A stretch of 64,000 nt of DNA, from assembly GCA_026874595.1 (NCBI GenBank), contig CM049322.1:2589900-2653899 (forward strand), given 5' to 3'. The position numbers were made by a program, and so were the translations under genes. Origin of the DNA: Sipunculus nudus. Lineage: Eukaryota; Annelida; Sipuncula; Golfingiida; Sipunculidae. Positions 20,523 to 33,500 of this stretch are shown piece after piece. The notes beneath the pieces are model-generated. The model saw only the letters and a program-made list of their open reading frames with translations. It did no database searches and was not told where the DNA came from. Within the stretch, counting starts at the first letter, position 1, and every line of letters begins with the position of its first letter.

Positions 20523-23500
20523 GTAGGCATGATTATTTTTACATATTCATATTTTATTTTTAGCATAATATATTCTACCATATTGTACTTGGTTAAATCA
20601 TCAGATAATAGATACTAATCAGCTGATAGTGCCGGCTTTACTTGTTACATCATGTGTAAGCTCGAGATTCGGTTTGCTGAAGACTCAAACTGAAGAAAGA
20701 TGGAACCTTCGTGGACTTGGCGTGTTTTTAGATGCGATGGGGCTCGGTGCGAAATTACAGTTGGACACCAGCCCTCCAGCCATCCCAAAAACTAAAAAAT
20801 CCGTCACTGTCTGATGTGTGTGTGTGCGTATTTCACTACAAGTACAATGTCGCTGTTTAAGTCACAAACTGTTGCTAGCACTTGACAGTTATTTGTTGTC
20901 ATTTAATCAATTATGATTTAATACTCGGGATTAGCTGTGCAGGCTTAGAGCAGAAAGATGTCAACATTTCTCTTGTGAATTTAGTTAATAGATAAAGATC
21001 TGCTTAGAGCTTGCCGCGTTTACAATTACATTGTCTTTGAGTGACAAAATGGACATCATATTTTGATTTCTCTTAATTCTGTTATCAATAACAAGTGATA
21101 GATTTAAGAAATGCCATTGGCATTTCAATTGTATTTGCTTATTTTTTTCCAGTTTAAAACTTTCAAAATGCACGTGTGATGTAAACCTCTTTCATCATGC
21201 CATTATAATAACTTAAATTAAACTTTATTTTTTTTACATTTTATTGAAAATATTGATTCAAGCTATAATCTGCACAAAAAAATGAAATATATATATACCT
21301 ACATTCCTGTTTGTCTTAAAATAATTAATTGTAAAAAAAGGTATTTTAAATAAAACAATTCTTATATTCCATGTTTGTTAAAAAATTCAAAGATTAATAA
21401 CATTAGAAATAATATCATTAAGATGTGTACAATTTTTTGCTGAAGTAGGACTTGATTTTGTAAATATGATCTGCTTAGATATCCATATTGATTGAGTGTG
21501 TATTTTGAGAAACTCATGTATTAAATTGATATAATTCTGTGCCCATTCTTTCACACTTATCAGTTCAGATTTGCTTTAAATACAAAAGTTTACCAGCAAA
21601 ACTATCCAAGCACACAGCCTTGGTACCTCCCTGTCAGCAGCTTAACACATTGATATGGTTATGGGTGTGGGTAAACACAGTGAATGTGTGTTTGTTAACC
21701 ATAATAAGGCCACATGACCGGACGTCCGATTTAACGCATGCACGACAGGTCCCAAACAAGGAGTAGTCCAAACATGAAAGTCAATGGTTGTGAAACTTCG
21801 GTTGTAGACCTGAAAAGAAAATGTAAAACTCCGGTGGCATTTGCGGTATGTTGATGTGAGCCAGTAATCACATCCAGTTCACTTTTTTATCACTCATGTA
21901 CAGGAGAAAGTTAGACGTTCCAGAACAGCATTTTGGCGGGTACCGTATTTATTCTAATTTGGCGACCACTTGAAAATAATTTTCTCAGAGGTTGAGATAA
22001 TGGAGGATATTTGAAAATTATCTTCTTGCAGAATTTGCGGTGGTCGAGATATTAGAGCCATACGGTTTGATAACCTTCTGTAGAGACGCAGAGCCGCTCT
22101 AACACTCGAGCGGTCATATGAATTGAGTGATAATTTGGTCGTATATAAGTTTGTTTTGTTAGCTTAACAGTATTTTCTACAAACGGGCTTCCAACCGTCA
22201 CATGAATTATACGCAGTCCGCAAATGATTAATCAAACTGAGCTCAATCACTTTACAAAATGATCACTACTTCGCGTATAGGTATTAGGTACGATCACTTG
22301 ACATAGACGGCAGCTCATGTAACCACCAGTTGTTTCAAGTTAACCCGCCAGGCGGCGATATCGGCGGGCCGAAAAGGGACAAGCAGCTGCATCAAGTTGG
22401 AAGAAGACTTTATAAAAAATAACTGCCTATTATCAGATAACTTTTATTTGCATAATACGTAATAAATATAGGAAAGTAAAGGTGCGTTAAAATATATACG
22501 ACCGGAAACAGTCGTAGCTCGCGTGCCCTCGATCGGGCCCGTTTGGTACGCGCGGTCACCCATCCAAAAACTAACCGGGGTCGGTTAAACTTGACTAAGA
22601 TGACGGTTTCACCTGTTTCACAGTTGTTCCACCACGCATGCCTTTCAGTATTTTGTAAATATTATTGCTGAAGATCCCACGTGAATTGCACACGAGGCAC
22701 GTGCGTACCGGGAATGGTACACAAGTTTGCTTCGTCACGGACACCCATTTGGTTCTTGAACGCTTTATCATGTTTATATATTATGAAAAAGGCATCTTTG
22801 TATCTTCATAAATTTTATTGGAAGCAAGTTTGATGTGGATGCCCAGTGTAATAAGAATCTAGTCAGATCCAAACTGCGGTGCCCGTGAGAGACGGAGGCA
22901 TTTCACCTTAACATCGTCGACAGAAAACATCGTCGGTAGTCGAGAAATTAGAGTCATTTTAGAAATTATGCTTTCAAAATATTTTTTGGGGTCGAGAAAT
23001 AAGAGGGATCGCCAAACTGGAATAAATACGGTACCATTTTATTTAAAAGAGTAGATACTATTTGTTGGTGTTAATACAACATGCTTTGCAAGTGATTAGG
23101 TCCCTTTACTTTGATTTAAATGACTAGACATAGTGATAATGATATTATCCTGTATGTTTCTGGTACCAGTACCACAATCTAGCTTGATGTAAAATGCAGA
23201 TATTTTTCTTTTACCCAAATTCATATGTTACTTAGTAATACTTACAATACATTCCCTTGGTATTCTGATTGGATCTGTGTTGTGGCCAGTGTCAGAATAG
23301 GGGTGTAACAATATGTCAAATAAACATTGAATTGGACCCCCTAGATTAAACTGCATGTAATTTAATCTTAAATTCTGAATTGATCTGTTTTGATTCTCAC
23401 TAGTACTAAGTTATTTCCTTGTTCATGTACCACCATAGTTTGGAAATTACTACAGTGTCCATGCTGTATCCATTGTGGTAAAATGATTGCCTAAATTAAA

Positions 23501-26500
23501 AAAAAAGAATGAAATTTACTATTGAAGTAATAATTGAATCAAATGTAAAGAATCAATTATGGGAATAGGTTCTAATTAAGGCCATTCACATTTCAGGTTT
23601 TTGTCTTCAGGTTGAAACAAATACATGTCAGAGACTCTGATCGGAACCTGAAAACTAAAGATCAATTTTTTCTAAAATCATCATTTAAGATACAACAATT
23701 ACAAATGCAATATATTTGTGTTTCTTTTTTCATATTTTTAATATAACAGTAAGTCATTAACAGACCTTACCACTGAGTGTGAATCAAATCAATAGATGTA
23801 TTTTGGTGAGATGGGAAAATCATATAGATATTGTTTAAAGTTGATATAAATGGAGGCTGATTATAAAGTCCTCCAGCTGCATAAAAAAAAATAAATAAAA
23901 TAAAATTGAAGGTGTGCACACCTGGTGAAGCAGACTGCACAGGTTATAATTCTGGCAGTGTATTCAGTTTTAAATACTGTAATATTTTCTGAAAATTTAG
24001 TGTCCTAGTATTTGTTGTTCCTTGCATTTAAAAAAAACAGTAGACCTAGAGTTTATATATCCTCTAAAATTAAAATGTTATTTTTTGTTAATATATTGAA
24101 AGTTTGTTAATGAGTTTTGCTTTAATTCATTTTGTGAATCTCTGCCTTTTTAATATAGATAAAGGAAGAACAAAGGCCAGACAACTTTCTTCCACTGAAA
24201 ATATTGGGGTAAATATTCCAGAACCCCTGGTCAATCTGTACCTTGTTTAAATTGTCTAGACTCTTCTTTAATGCATGATGGGATAGAATTCTGGTGTCCA
24301 TGGGCTAATGTTTGTTGATATTAATGTGACTGGTCCGAATAATGGATTTTTAGACCCCTTTTCTGGCTCAGGGACCAGTATTCTGTTCTGGCTGTCAGGC
24401 TTGGCCTCAGAGTGATTCATTATGCATATACACACATGCATAGTCACACTGACTGAGGCCACACACTCAGATGAATACACAGAGCTCTGTAAATATCACT
24501 GCTCCATTACACAGTGCCTCATGAATATTAATGACCGCCTGCTGCATTACAATGATAGTCTTTGTGTCAGCTCTGGAGAGAGCCAGGTGGGACCATGCAT
24601 TATCCAGTAGGGGTGTCAGCCTGCACTTTAATGGTTCAGGGTTCTTCAACAGTTAAATAACATGCACTACCAATGAATACTATCTAATTTTAATATCTGT
24701 TTAGCTTTTAAAGTATTCTTAAATGTATTCACTTTGACTTTGACAGATTTATTTTATGAGGATTTAGTTATTTTCACCCTGTACACCCCTTATAATTTAA
24801 AATGGATATTGTATCTGGAAGCCCTGGTTAGCATGCAGTTGGGAGGCAACACAGTTGTCAGTTGAAGTCTGTGCTGTCATGCATATAGATAGAGCTGGGG
24901 CAGGAGTTTTATTGATTGGCTGGCAGCACTTAGACCCAGCTAAGCAGTCAGGTTCCCCCTGTACAGTGGTTTTATAAAGGAAACTGGGTGTGTTTTATTT
25001 GTTGTGTTTGTAATATGCATCCCAGTGGGAATTGAATACAAGATTTGGGCACACACTCGTCAGTACTAACTTGTACCTGCGGAACACAAATATTTGTGCT
25101 GTATGCTTTGTTATTGAATTCCTCCTGGGGTTCATGCAAATTTATTCAGGACGGAGCCCTAATTTAATGATCGTGAATATATTACCATAAAAGCCACATA
25201 GCTGGCTGATAACATGAAACCTCTGATCCAACAGAACTAGATTAGCAAAACATGCAGCACCATATATATTAAATATTGATAAAAAAACCTTTCATGTCTT
25301 GTTTTAGTTTTACATGAATATTTTACTTATTTGAATATTATCATTCATCATTTCCTGATTTGTATTCCATTTCGTGATTTACCCATGGGCTGTTATTGGT
25401 GAATTCACTTTATTTGCCAGTCACTTAGGCCAGCTTGAAAAAAAAAATCCCCCCTACTCGTAAACATTTTCCACTTGACTTCTCAGTTTTTTATCCTTAG
25501 AATAATTGCTTTTCCCTTGATTCATTGAAAATGTTTATTCAGGAAGGAGACGAGAGAATTATTGTATTATTTATTTATTTTTTTATTCAAAGGTATGAAA
25601 GTGAAATAAAGGAATGAACATATTTGCAACAGCTGTACACCTTGAACAGGTCTAGAAGAAAGTATACCAGCCATCTAAAAAGCAGGGCTTGAAATCCACT
25701 TTTAAAGTGCTTGCCCCATCAGGCAAGTAACACCTATCTTTTACCTGCCTTACATGAATTTAGACTTGCTGTACAAAAATCAGAAACTGTGTCCAGGTTG
25801 CAAAGTGTGCTCCACGTCACTGTTCTTTCAGTTTTATTAGCTCAGCTGACTCTGTAAGTCATCTGAGCTATAGTCATGGTAATTTGTCCATTGTTGGGCT
25901 AGACATCTATTAACAAGGCACATTTTGAAACCGCTAGACATACGAATAAAAAATCTGACATGGAGTTAGATGTCCCTAAGTACTCCTACCAAACCTGAAA
26001 CTGGGTCACTGCAACTTTGTTCCTTTGAGAAATTAAGAAAAAACCTCAGTTTTTTGTTGAAAACCTAATGTTACACTTCAAAACTGCCCACAATGAAATC
26101 CACTGTTGTTTATCTATTTATATTTGATTTTAGAATTCCTGCTTACATTTCCTATTTGCATGCTAGAAATAAAGTCAATATTGCATATATCTTTGAAGTT
26201 ACGGACCCAAACATAATGCACTTAGTCAAAAATCAGAAAATTGTTTACTCACTTAACATGATAACTTGTTAAGCTAGAGAGCTTATTGCAAGCATATATA
26301 TCTGAATTTAAGTTCAACATAATTTTAATTTTCATACCAGAAATAAGATCAAAACTTTGTAAATTTTGAAAGTTATTAGCATACATGTAAAATCATTACC
26401 TCAAATTTTATCCAAACTTTTCTGTTGCACATTTTCCCCTGTATTTTCATTTGCTTTTTTTCACACGATGGACAGATTAATGGTTTCAAACTAATAAAAT

Positions 26501-27477
26501 TTGAAAGGAATTGGAAATAAAGGCTTTCTTTTATTCAAGTTTTCATACACCATGTCAAGTGTTGTTTACATCAAGCCAATTAAATCCAGTGGTCTGCAGT
26601 GAGAGATGCAGCCCTCACCTATGTTATGTAACTGCTTTATTCCTGGCATCTCCCTTGACTCTGCCTTGCTATTTATAGCTATAAATTATAGGCTTCCCCT
26701 CTGCCTCTCCCCCCCCCCCATATAATGATTCAAAGAATAATCTTGAAGATGCCATCTTATGACATCATGTTTTCTAAGTGATATTTTCCTGAGAATATGC
26801 ACAATACAGCCTGGATGGAAACAGCAGTGTGCTTCTTCAAAGTTGACAGCTAATAGAGTTTTGGGATGGTAGTACAGGCAAAAATGAAATAAAACAATTT
26901 GTACGTTATAAATGGATTATAAATTAATCAGGGCTTTGAGACATGCAGGGTAAGCGTCTCTGATGCTCAGAATCTCTTTTGGACACTCGGTTCTGAGGGT
27001 CCAAGCGTCTGATAGGATGCACAAATTTCTGGCTATATAGGACCTTGGAGCAGTTTAAGTTCATTACAGGCTGCCTGAAACAAACCCGTCAGTGGTATAA
27101 ATGCTGATAACTGAGGCTCACATTTCGCTATTAGCATTTATTTACACAATGACACAATTTCTAATCATATAATGATATGGTAATTACATAAAATATGAAA
27201 AAGATTCAGTTTTTTTCAAAACCCTTCAAAATTTGACCCATATCATATATCTCCCCTCCCCCCCCCCCCCCCCCCCCCCCCCATTACAGGCTGCCTGAAA
27301 CAAACCCGTCAGTGGTATAAATGCTGATAACTGAGGCTCACATTTCGCTATTAGCATTTATTTACACAATGACACAATTTCTAATCATATAATGATATGG
27401 TAATTACATAAAATATGAAAAAGATTCAGTTTTTTTCAAAACCCTTCAAAATTTGACCCATATCATATATCTCCCCT

Positions 27478-27508
<31 letters not shown>

Positions 27509-30500
27509 GAGGCTCAAAACTCAGATGGGACTCCCCAAAATATTTGCCTGACCTGGACTCTTCAAGTTTTCTTCCTATTGAAAGCTCTGTTTAATGTAAT
27601 TCAGTATTGATGCAGCAATTATTAGATGCATTGTTACACCCCTAATTATCGATATATGCTTGTATAGGTCCAACACTTTTGGAATTTTATTATAAGGTAA
27701 AAGTTTATACTGAATCCACTCACCAGACTGGGCAAGTATTTAAAGCTCTTAATGCAACTTTTATCTGGCCTTCCACTATTTTCTGAATCTTTAACTTGCC
27801 CCTGTCAAGCAAGCAACTCTTAATATGAAGCCTTGTAAGAAATAAGTCCCATTCAATGTCAGGGTTGGCTTTTTGCCAGCAAAAAAAACACAATTTTTCC
27901 CAGGACAATTTAATAAAACTATGGGTTCACTCTAGGAAATAATTTAATTAATAACTTACTGTTTTTATTTTAATCATTTTAACTCCTAATATAACCCACT
28001 AAATGAGGCTTAACTGTATATTTAAAATAAATATATACATGTATTGGAATATTCTGAACTCATCTAGTTGAAATAACAGTGACTAAACCAATGTCAATTA
28101 TTAAGACAGGATTTTCCTTTTGAAACTGGAAATTAACTACTTTACATTGGAATACCCATCTTAAACAGTTGACTTGGTCATTCCATCTCAACTGGTTGAT
28201 TCCTAAATGCAACTGGGTTCCCATGTACAAGTGCTGTGATGTGATATACATATATATATGTACTGGTACATATAAATGTGAGGCCAAAATATGGAGGTGT
28301 GTCCATGGCCTTAGGGAATGAATGTTTGCTAATTTTGAAACCAGATGTGTGTAACACTCATTCAACCTAGTTTCATTTTCAAACTTTTCCATCATTCTGA
28401 CACATACCTAGGTCTGTGTACATATTGATGATGTGTACCTGGACTTTGGTGAATTCATTGAGATTTGCCAATCATTGGTGATTCCTTCTGACTGCACAGC
28501 AGATATTTCCGGAAAACGTTTTTAAAACTATTGGATATCACCAAGATGGCATTTTGGCTTGTGGCATCTCCAAGTTTCATGTCATAATACACAATGTGTA
28601 TATGTACAATGTGTTTTATATTTGACAGAATTTACTTAATTTATTAGTTTGCTAAAAAAAAAAGGTGAAATGAGAAATATCAAATTAAATAAATTTATAT
28701 CATCCCAACGGCTTCATTGTTTGTCCAGGAAAAAAAGCATAGCTCAAGGCCCACACTTCCCATTAACGACAGCTGTGACAAGTAAACCTGTTCCTTTTAT
28801 GTTTACACCTGACCAAGGCACTGGTTATGCCACTCCCTTCTCCACAGCCACATTTACAAATGAATGTATAATAATGAATAAATGAATATATATTCCATTT
28901 AGACCTTTAGAAGTCCCCCTGCTGTGATATCAGGTTAAGTTTGGTGTATAATACATGTGTTCTGTTGAGGAGTTTGGTTGGTGAATTGTGTATTATCTCG
29001 CTTCAGCCAGCAAGATCAACGGTCAGGTGGTACAGACAGCAGCGACACCTGTGGTGAAAACATTGAATCTCATCAGCACTGCACGGCCGACTCCGCAGAA
29101 CGTCATTCCTATACAGGTAAGAAGATGTAATAACATAGGGGTGATCAAGTTGTTTTTGTTTGTGTTAACTGTTGTTTTTCTTTTATCCAAGTGTTCAATA
29201 AATTCAGTTACCAAAGATAACCAATCTTATTGCCTTAATGTTTTTCTTGATGCCATCATTATTACAGGCTGAGGACTTTCTATTCTTTTGTAATAATCTG
29301 CTCTTTTGCACTGAAACTTATTTTCCTTGTAAAGTATTTATCACAGACCTGGGATCTATTCTGTATAAATTTAATTTGAACTTAGATAATGAAAATAAAT
29401 TAATGTATAAATTCTAATTAAATTTTAAAAAATTTAGTTGTACTTGAGGCAAAGATGAAATGATGCACAGTTGTTCCAGTTTTCAACTTTTCATTTGAAT
29501 AAGTATGACTGATTAAATATCAGTCTTTTAGTAATAAAAGTTTTCCTTGATGCCAAGCAGGTCCTTCATTCCTTTGTAATAATCCATTCTTAAGTAACAA
29601 ACCTTGTTTTTTTTTGGTTCAGTTTTCAGCACACACTTGGTACTAATTCTGAATTGGAATTTTAGATGAAGTGTGTTTATAAATTTGAATTGAATTTAAA
29701 AAAAAAAATTGTAGTTGAACTTGAAGCAGGGACTTTCATTGTCATAAGTGATAAGCTGATTAGATGTGGCTCTTTTCCAGGTGTGGTAGTAGTATATTTT
29801 GTATATCACTATCAGCCGTCAAGATACTGGTTTAAGTGAATTTTTTAAAGCCAGCGATTCACCTGCTTTATCATTGATAAATATTATTTTTGGCTTACTC
29901 TATCCACATGAATATTCATGAACTGTAGCTGATTCCTGCATAAAAAAGAACATAGGCCTCCCCTGTGATGGATGCATGAGCTTAATGAACAAGCAGATAG
30001 TAAACACTGTATATACCAGTGTTGACAAACAGAAAAACTATATAACCTAAGGTGGTTGTTTGCATGTGTGTGGAAGTTTTAAAGGTCACTTGTTGCAAAA
30101 CGCCCTTCGCAAAACACTTTACCAGTTAGTCTGGCTTGGTGCCGGATGTCCTTACTGAATGTCCGTACTGATAATTTTGATGGGGCTTCCACATATTTTA
30201 AACACGAGGATATAAACAAAGCTAACAGCCTGTGTCAGCTGTGTATGATGGGATTGGCATTTTGTAGCCTATTTTTAAAATGGTTAAAAAGATTGTTTAG
30301 ATAATAGACATCAGATAAACGTATAGGCCCCTTTAACAGATTTCACAAGAAGCATGTTTACAGCTCCTTATTCTCTGATACTGAATTTTGCACACATGGC
30401 AATGATGACTATTATTCAAATTTAACCTCTGCAAATAAAATTTTAATGATATAAAATAAATTTGAATTTGAATTGGTATTTGTCTCCAGACTCAATTTAA

Positions 30501-33500
30501 CTGTAATTGAATTAACTCTTGAGGAAGTAAATATTATATCTGAAAAGGTTCCCACCAGATTCTTTAAAAAGTATAGGAATTTTATTTTAGTACTTGTCTA
30601 AAATATGTGAGTTTGTAGGAAATTTCAGCAAAAATATAGGAAAATATAGGAGTTCTCATTGCTCAGTAGTGGTTTACACAGACACTGAACTTGACCATCT
30701 GTTCTCTAAGAAGCTTTAAACGGTTTGTGTTTTTATGTCAAGATTGCTGTACAAGTACAGTACTATAAAGGATCTGAATGTTTTCAATAAAAGATAAGTC
30801 TATATAAAATAATTAATATTCAGTAATGACATTTATAGCAGAAACATGATAGGCATTGAAAAGAATATATATATCAGGAAATGTTAAAAGATTACTGTCT
30901 CCATGCTGGAAAATATAGGAAGATCATTTTTACTTTGAAAATATAGGAAATAATAGTAATTGAAACCACTGATTGGAATTGATTCATTTGAATAATGTGA
31001 ATTGTACCCTGGTATGATTTTTTGTTTTTATTATGTGTCTTGCAGATGCCGGTTCAGGCCACCTCATTGGTCCAGGCGGCCACGTCACAGGCCGGCTCGA
31101 CCCCTCAACTACTGACCCAGCAGGTCCCTATTAACCTGACGGCCGGGGCGCAGCAGGGCTTCCTTATACAAAACCAGTATGGCCAACAGCAAGTCATATC
31201 AGTATGTAGTCTTTTTTTCTGTGCTAACTGTGTTATACATGTTTATAATTGCTGGCATTAGATGCTGTGACATTACATTGTGTTGCAACAGCTGTATATA
31301 CCCTCGACATCTGACTTGCAACATCTGGGTTTTGGTGAATTCAGTATTGACATTTCAAAACAGACTGAGGCACCAAGGAAAAGCTTTAGAAATTCTTATG
31401 AGGAATTAATCAGTGTTTTGTTCATGCAGGAAACAGGACATGAAATATTTTGTGGACAGTGCTCAGGCAAAGATCTGTCTGTAGGGAGAGTTTTGCTGTG
31501 ATTGGACCCATAGAAGCAGAAATCTCAGCATAGTAGAGAGTTCTTATGACATGCCTTTTTTTCAGGGTTGTCTGGGAATTACCAGGGTGGGAATACCCCA
31601 GATGGGAATTCCTGGGACTTCCCGCCCTGGGAAATGCTCCTTTCTGGGAATTACTGGGAAATCCCACCATGGGAAATATTCATGTTACCAGGAAATAAAA
31701 AAAAAAATCTGTACATTTGTGTACTTCATTAACAAGAAAAGGTTAACAAAGCTTTAACTATTATAGCAATGCTAAAGCAGTTTCAGCCCTTCAGTATTAT
31801 AAATTTGAAAGACTGCCATTTTGTGCCAGGTTACAAGTACAACTAGTTAAAGGATTGACTAAATAATTATGCCAATTATGATACCCCACTTCAATATTGA
31901 GCTACATATTCTCGTGCCATAACTCAAACTCTAACATTGTGGGCATTATTAACTGTATCGCCAGATCCCGGTGAGTTCGGGATTATCAACGGGCATCCAG
32001 CTTAGTGCGACAGATCTACAGAATCTACAGGCTCAGCTACAACAGCAGCTGTTACAGCAACAAATACAGCAACTACAGCAAGTCCAGCAGCAGCAGGCAC
32101 AGAGCGGACAGCAGGTAAGAAGGCAGTAAATTTCTGCAACCGTTGCATCATGGGAAGGGGTTCTCACTTGTCTTTTATCAGTGCTGCTGAGTGTGTGATC
32201 ATCTGGTATACAGTACTGTAAAGTTCTCAATAGAATACGCAGCCTCATTAGAATACGCACCTTGTTTTTGCTCAGAGTGTTTACCCATCGATGCACACAT
32301 ACTACTTCCACTGAAGTCCCTAAAAGAATACACACCCAAATTTAGCTCAGCCCAACCTTTCAGTCATGCTGGGCTATAGCGATGGGTCTTTGTCCATCGT
32401 CCTTCCGTCTGTCTGTCCGTCCATCCGGCCGGCCGTTAGCAGGGCACAAATCGTAACCGTAGGGGCTAGGGCCTTGAACCCTATGCAGTCTTATAGGTTC
32501 TAAAAAGATCTCCTTGCAAACCTGAAATTAGGTCACTGCGACCTATATTCTCGAAGTTATGGGGTGTGTTTGCACCCCCAGAAATAATTCTTTTAGCCAA
32601 AATTTTCATCCCAAACCTTCCATCTTTCACATACAGCTCACCTACCAACAGGGGAAGAACCATAATTATTTTGAGGTCAAAGGTCAAGGTCACAGAACCA
32701 ACTTCTTTGAAAAACCTGTGGATGCATTTTAAGCCAAACCTTTCATCCCAATTCTTTGATCTTTCACATATAGCTCACCTTCTAAGTGGGAGAAGAATCC
32801 TATAGATGTTGAGGTCACAAGGTCAAAGGTCAGGGTCACAGGATCCACTTCTTTGAAAAGGTTGTGGACACATTTCAAGCTAGACCTTTCATTCCAAACT
32901 TTTCAGCACTGATATCGCTTCTCTGCCAACAGGGGAAAAGACCTGTTGATTTTGAGGTCAAAGGTCAAGTTCACAGCACCCTATTCTTGCGTGGGGTCAT
33001 TTTCAGGCAAACTTTTAAATTTATACTTTCCGTCTGTCATATATGGCTTACCTACCAATAGGGGAAGAACCCTATCAATGTTGAGTTCAAAAGGTCAAAG
33101 GTCAAGGGCACAATACTGTTCTAAATGCTTGTGAACATATTTCAAGTGAAACTGTTCAACCCAAACCTTCAGTCTTTCACATATGCCACATCTATGCATC
33201 ACTGAATGTGATTCAAACTTCGTATTTATGGGTCTTTTTGCATGAAGAAATAACAAATTGATTTTGAGGTCAGCTGGTCAGGAGGTTAAAGGTTGCAGGT
33301 CTAAGTTATTCACTCATTGGTTGCCAAGTAATTACACCCGGCCAGATGTAAGTGGTTAGTAGTTACCCATCATTTAGAAAGAATCCAGTTGATATGAGGG
33401 CAAAAGGCCAAGGTCATAGGTCAGGGATGTTCACAATAACTTATTTTGTAGACCATCTGTATTTTTCTTGTACATATAACCATTGGTTATGGTACATCTC

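Larger units (their letters stand above)
20523..29006 (+). other. POU2F intron 1
   Basis: 8.5 kb. It contains a TIR element (21.9-23.0 kb) with a 5S-like fragment, a possible cassette exon (24159-24208), a repeat-poor block at about 24.3-25.3 kb, a pearl-like element (25.8-26.6 kb) and a 220-bp tandem duplication (27.06-27.5 kb). The rest is AT-rich with no supported feature. Confidence 0.7.

Noticed and set aside
25134-25141. Octamer ATGCAAAT sites as proof of POU autoregulation
   Set aside because: Octamers on either strand recur through this AT-rich window (for example near 3299, 7320, 26150, 33965, 36055) at a rate not clearly above chance.
28785-28880. Protein-like frame [20 protein letters not shown] just upstream of POU2F exon 2
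   Set aside because: No acceptor matches the phase from exon 1 or the 24.2-kb block. An 18-nt microexon (28853-28870) would fit phase, but its donor (GTATAA) is weak, so it is left out.
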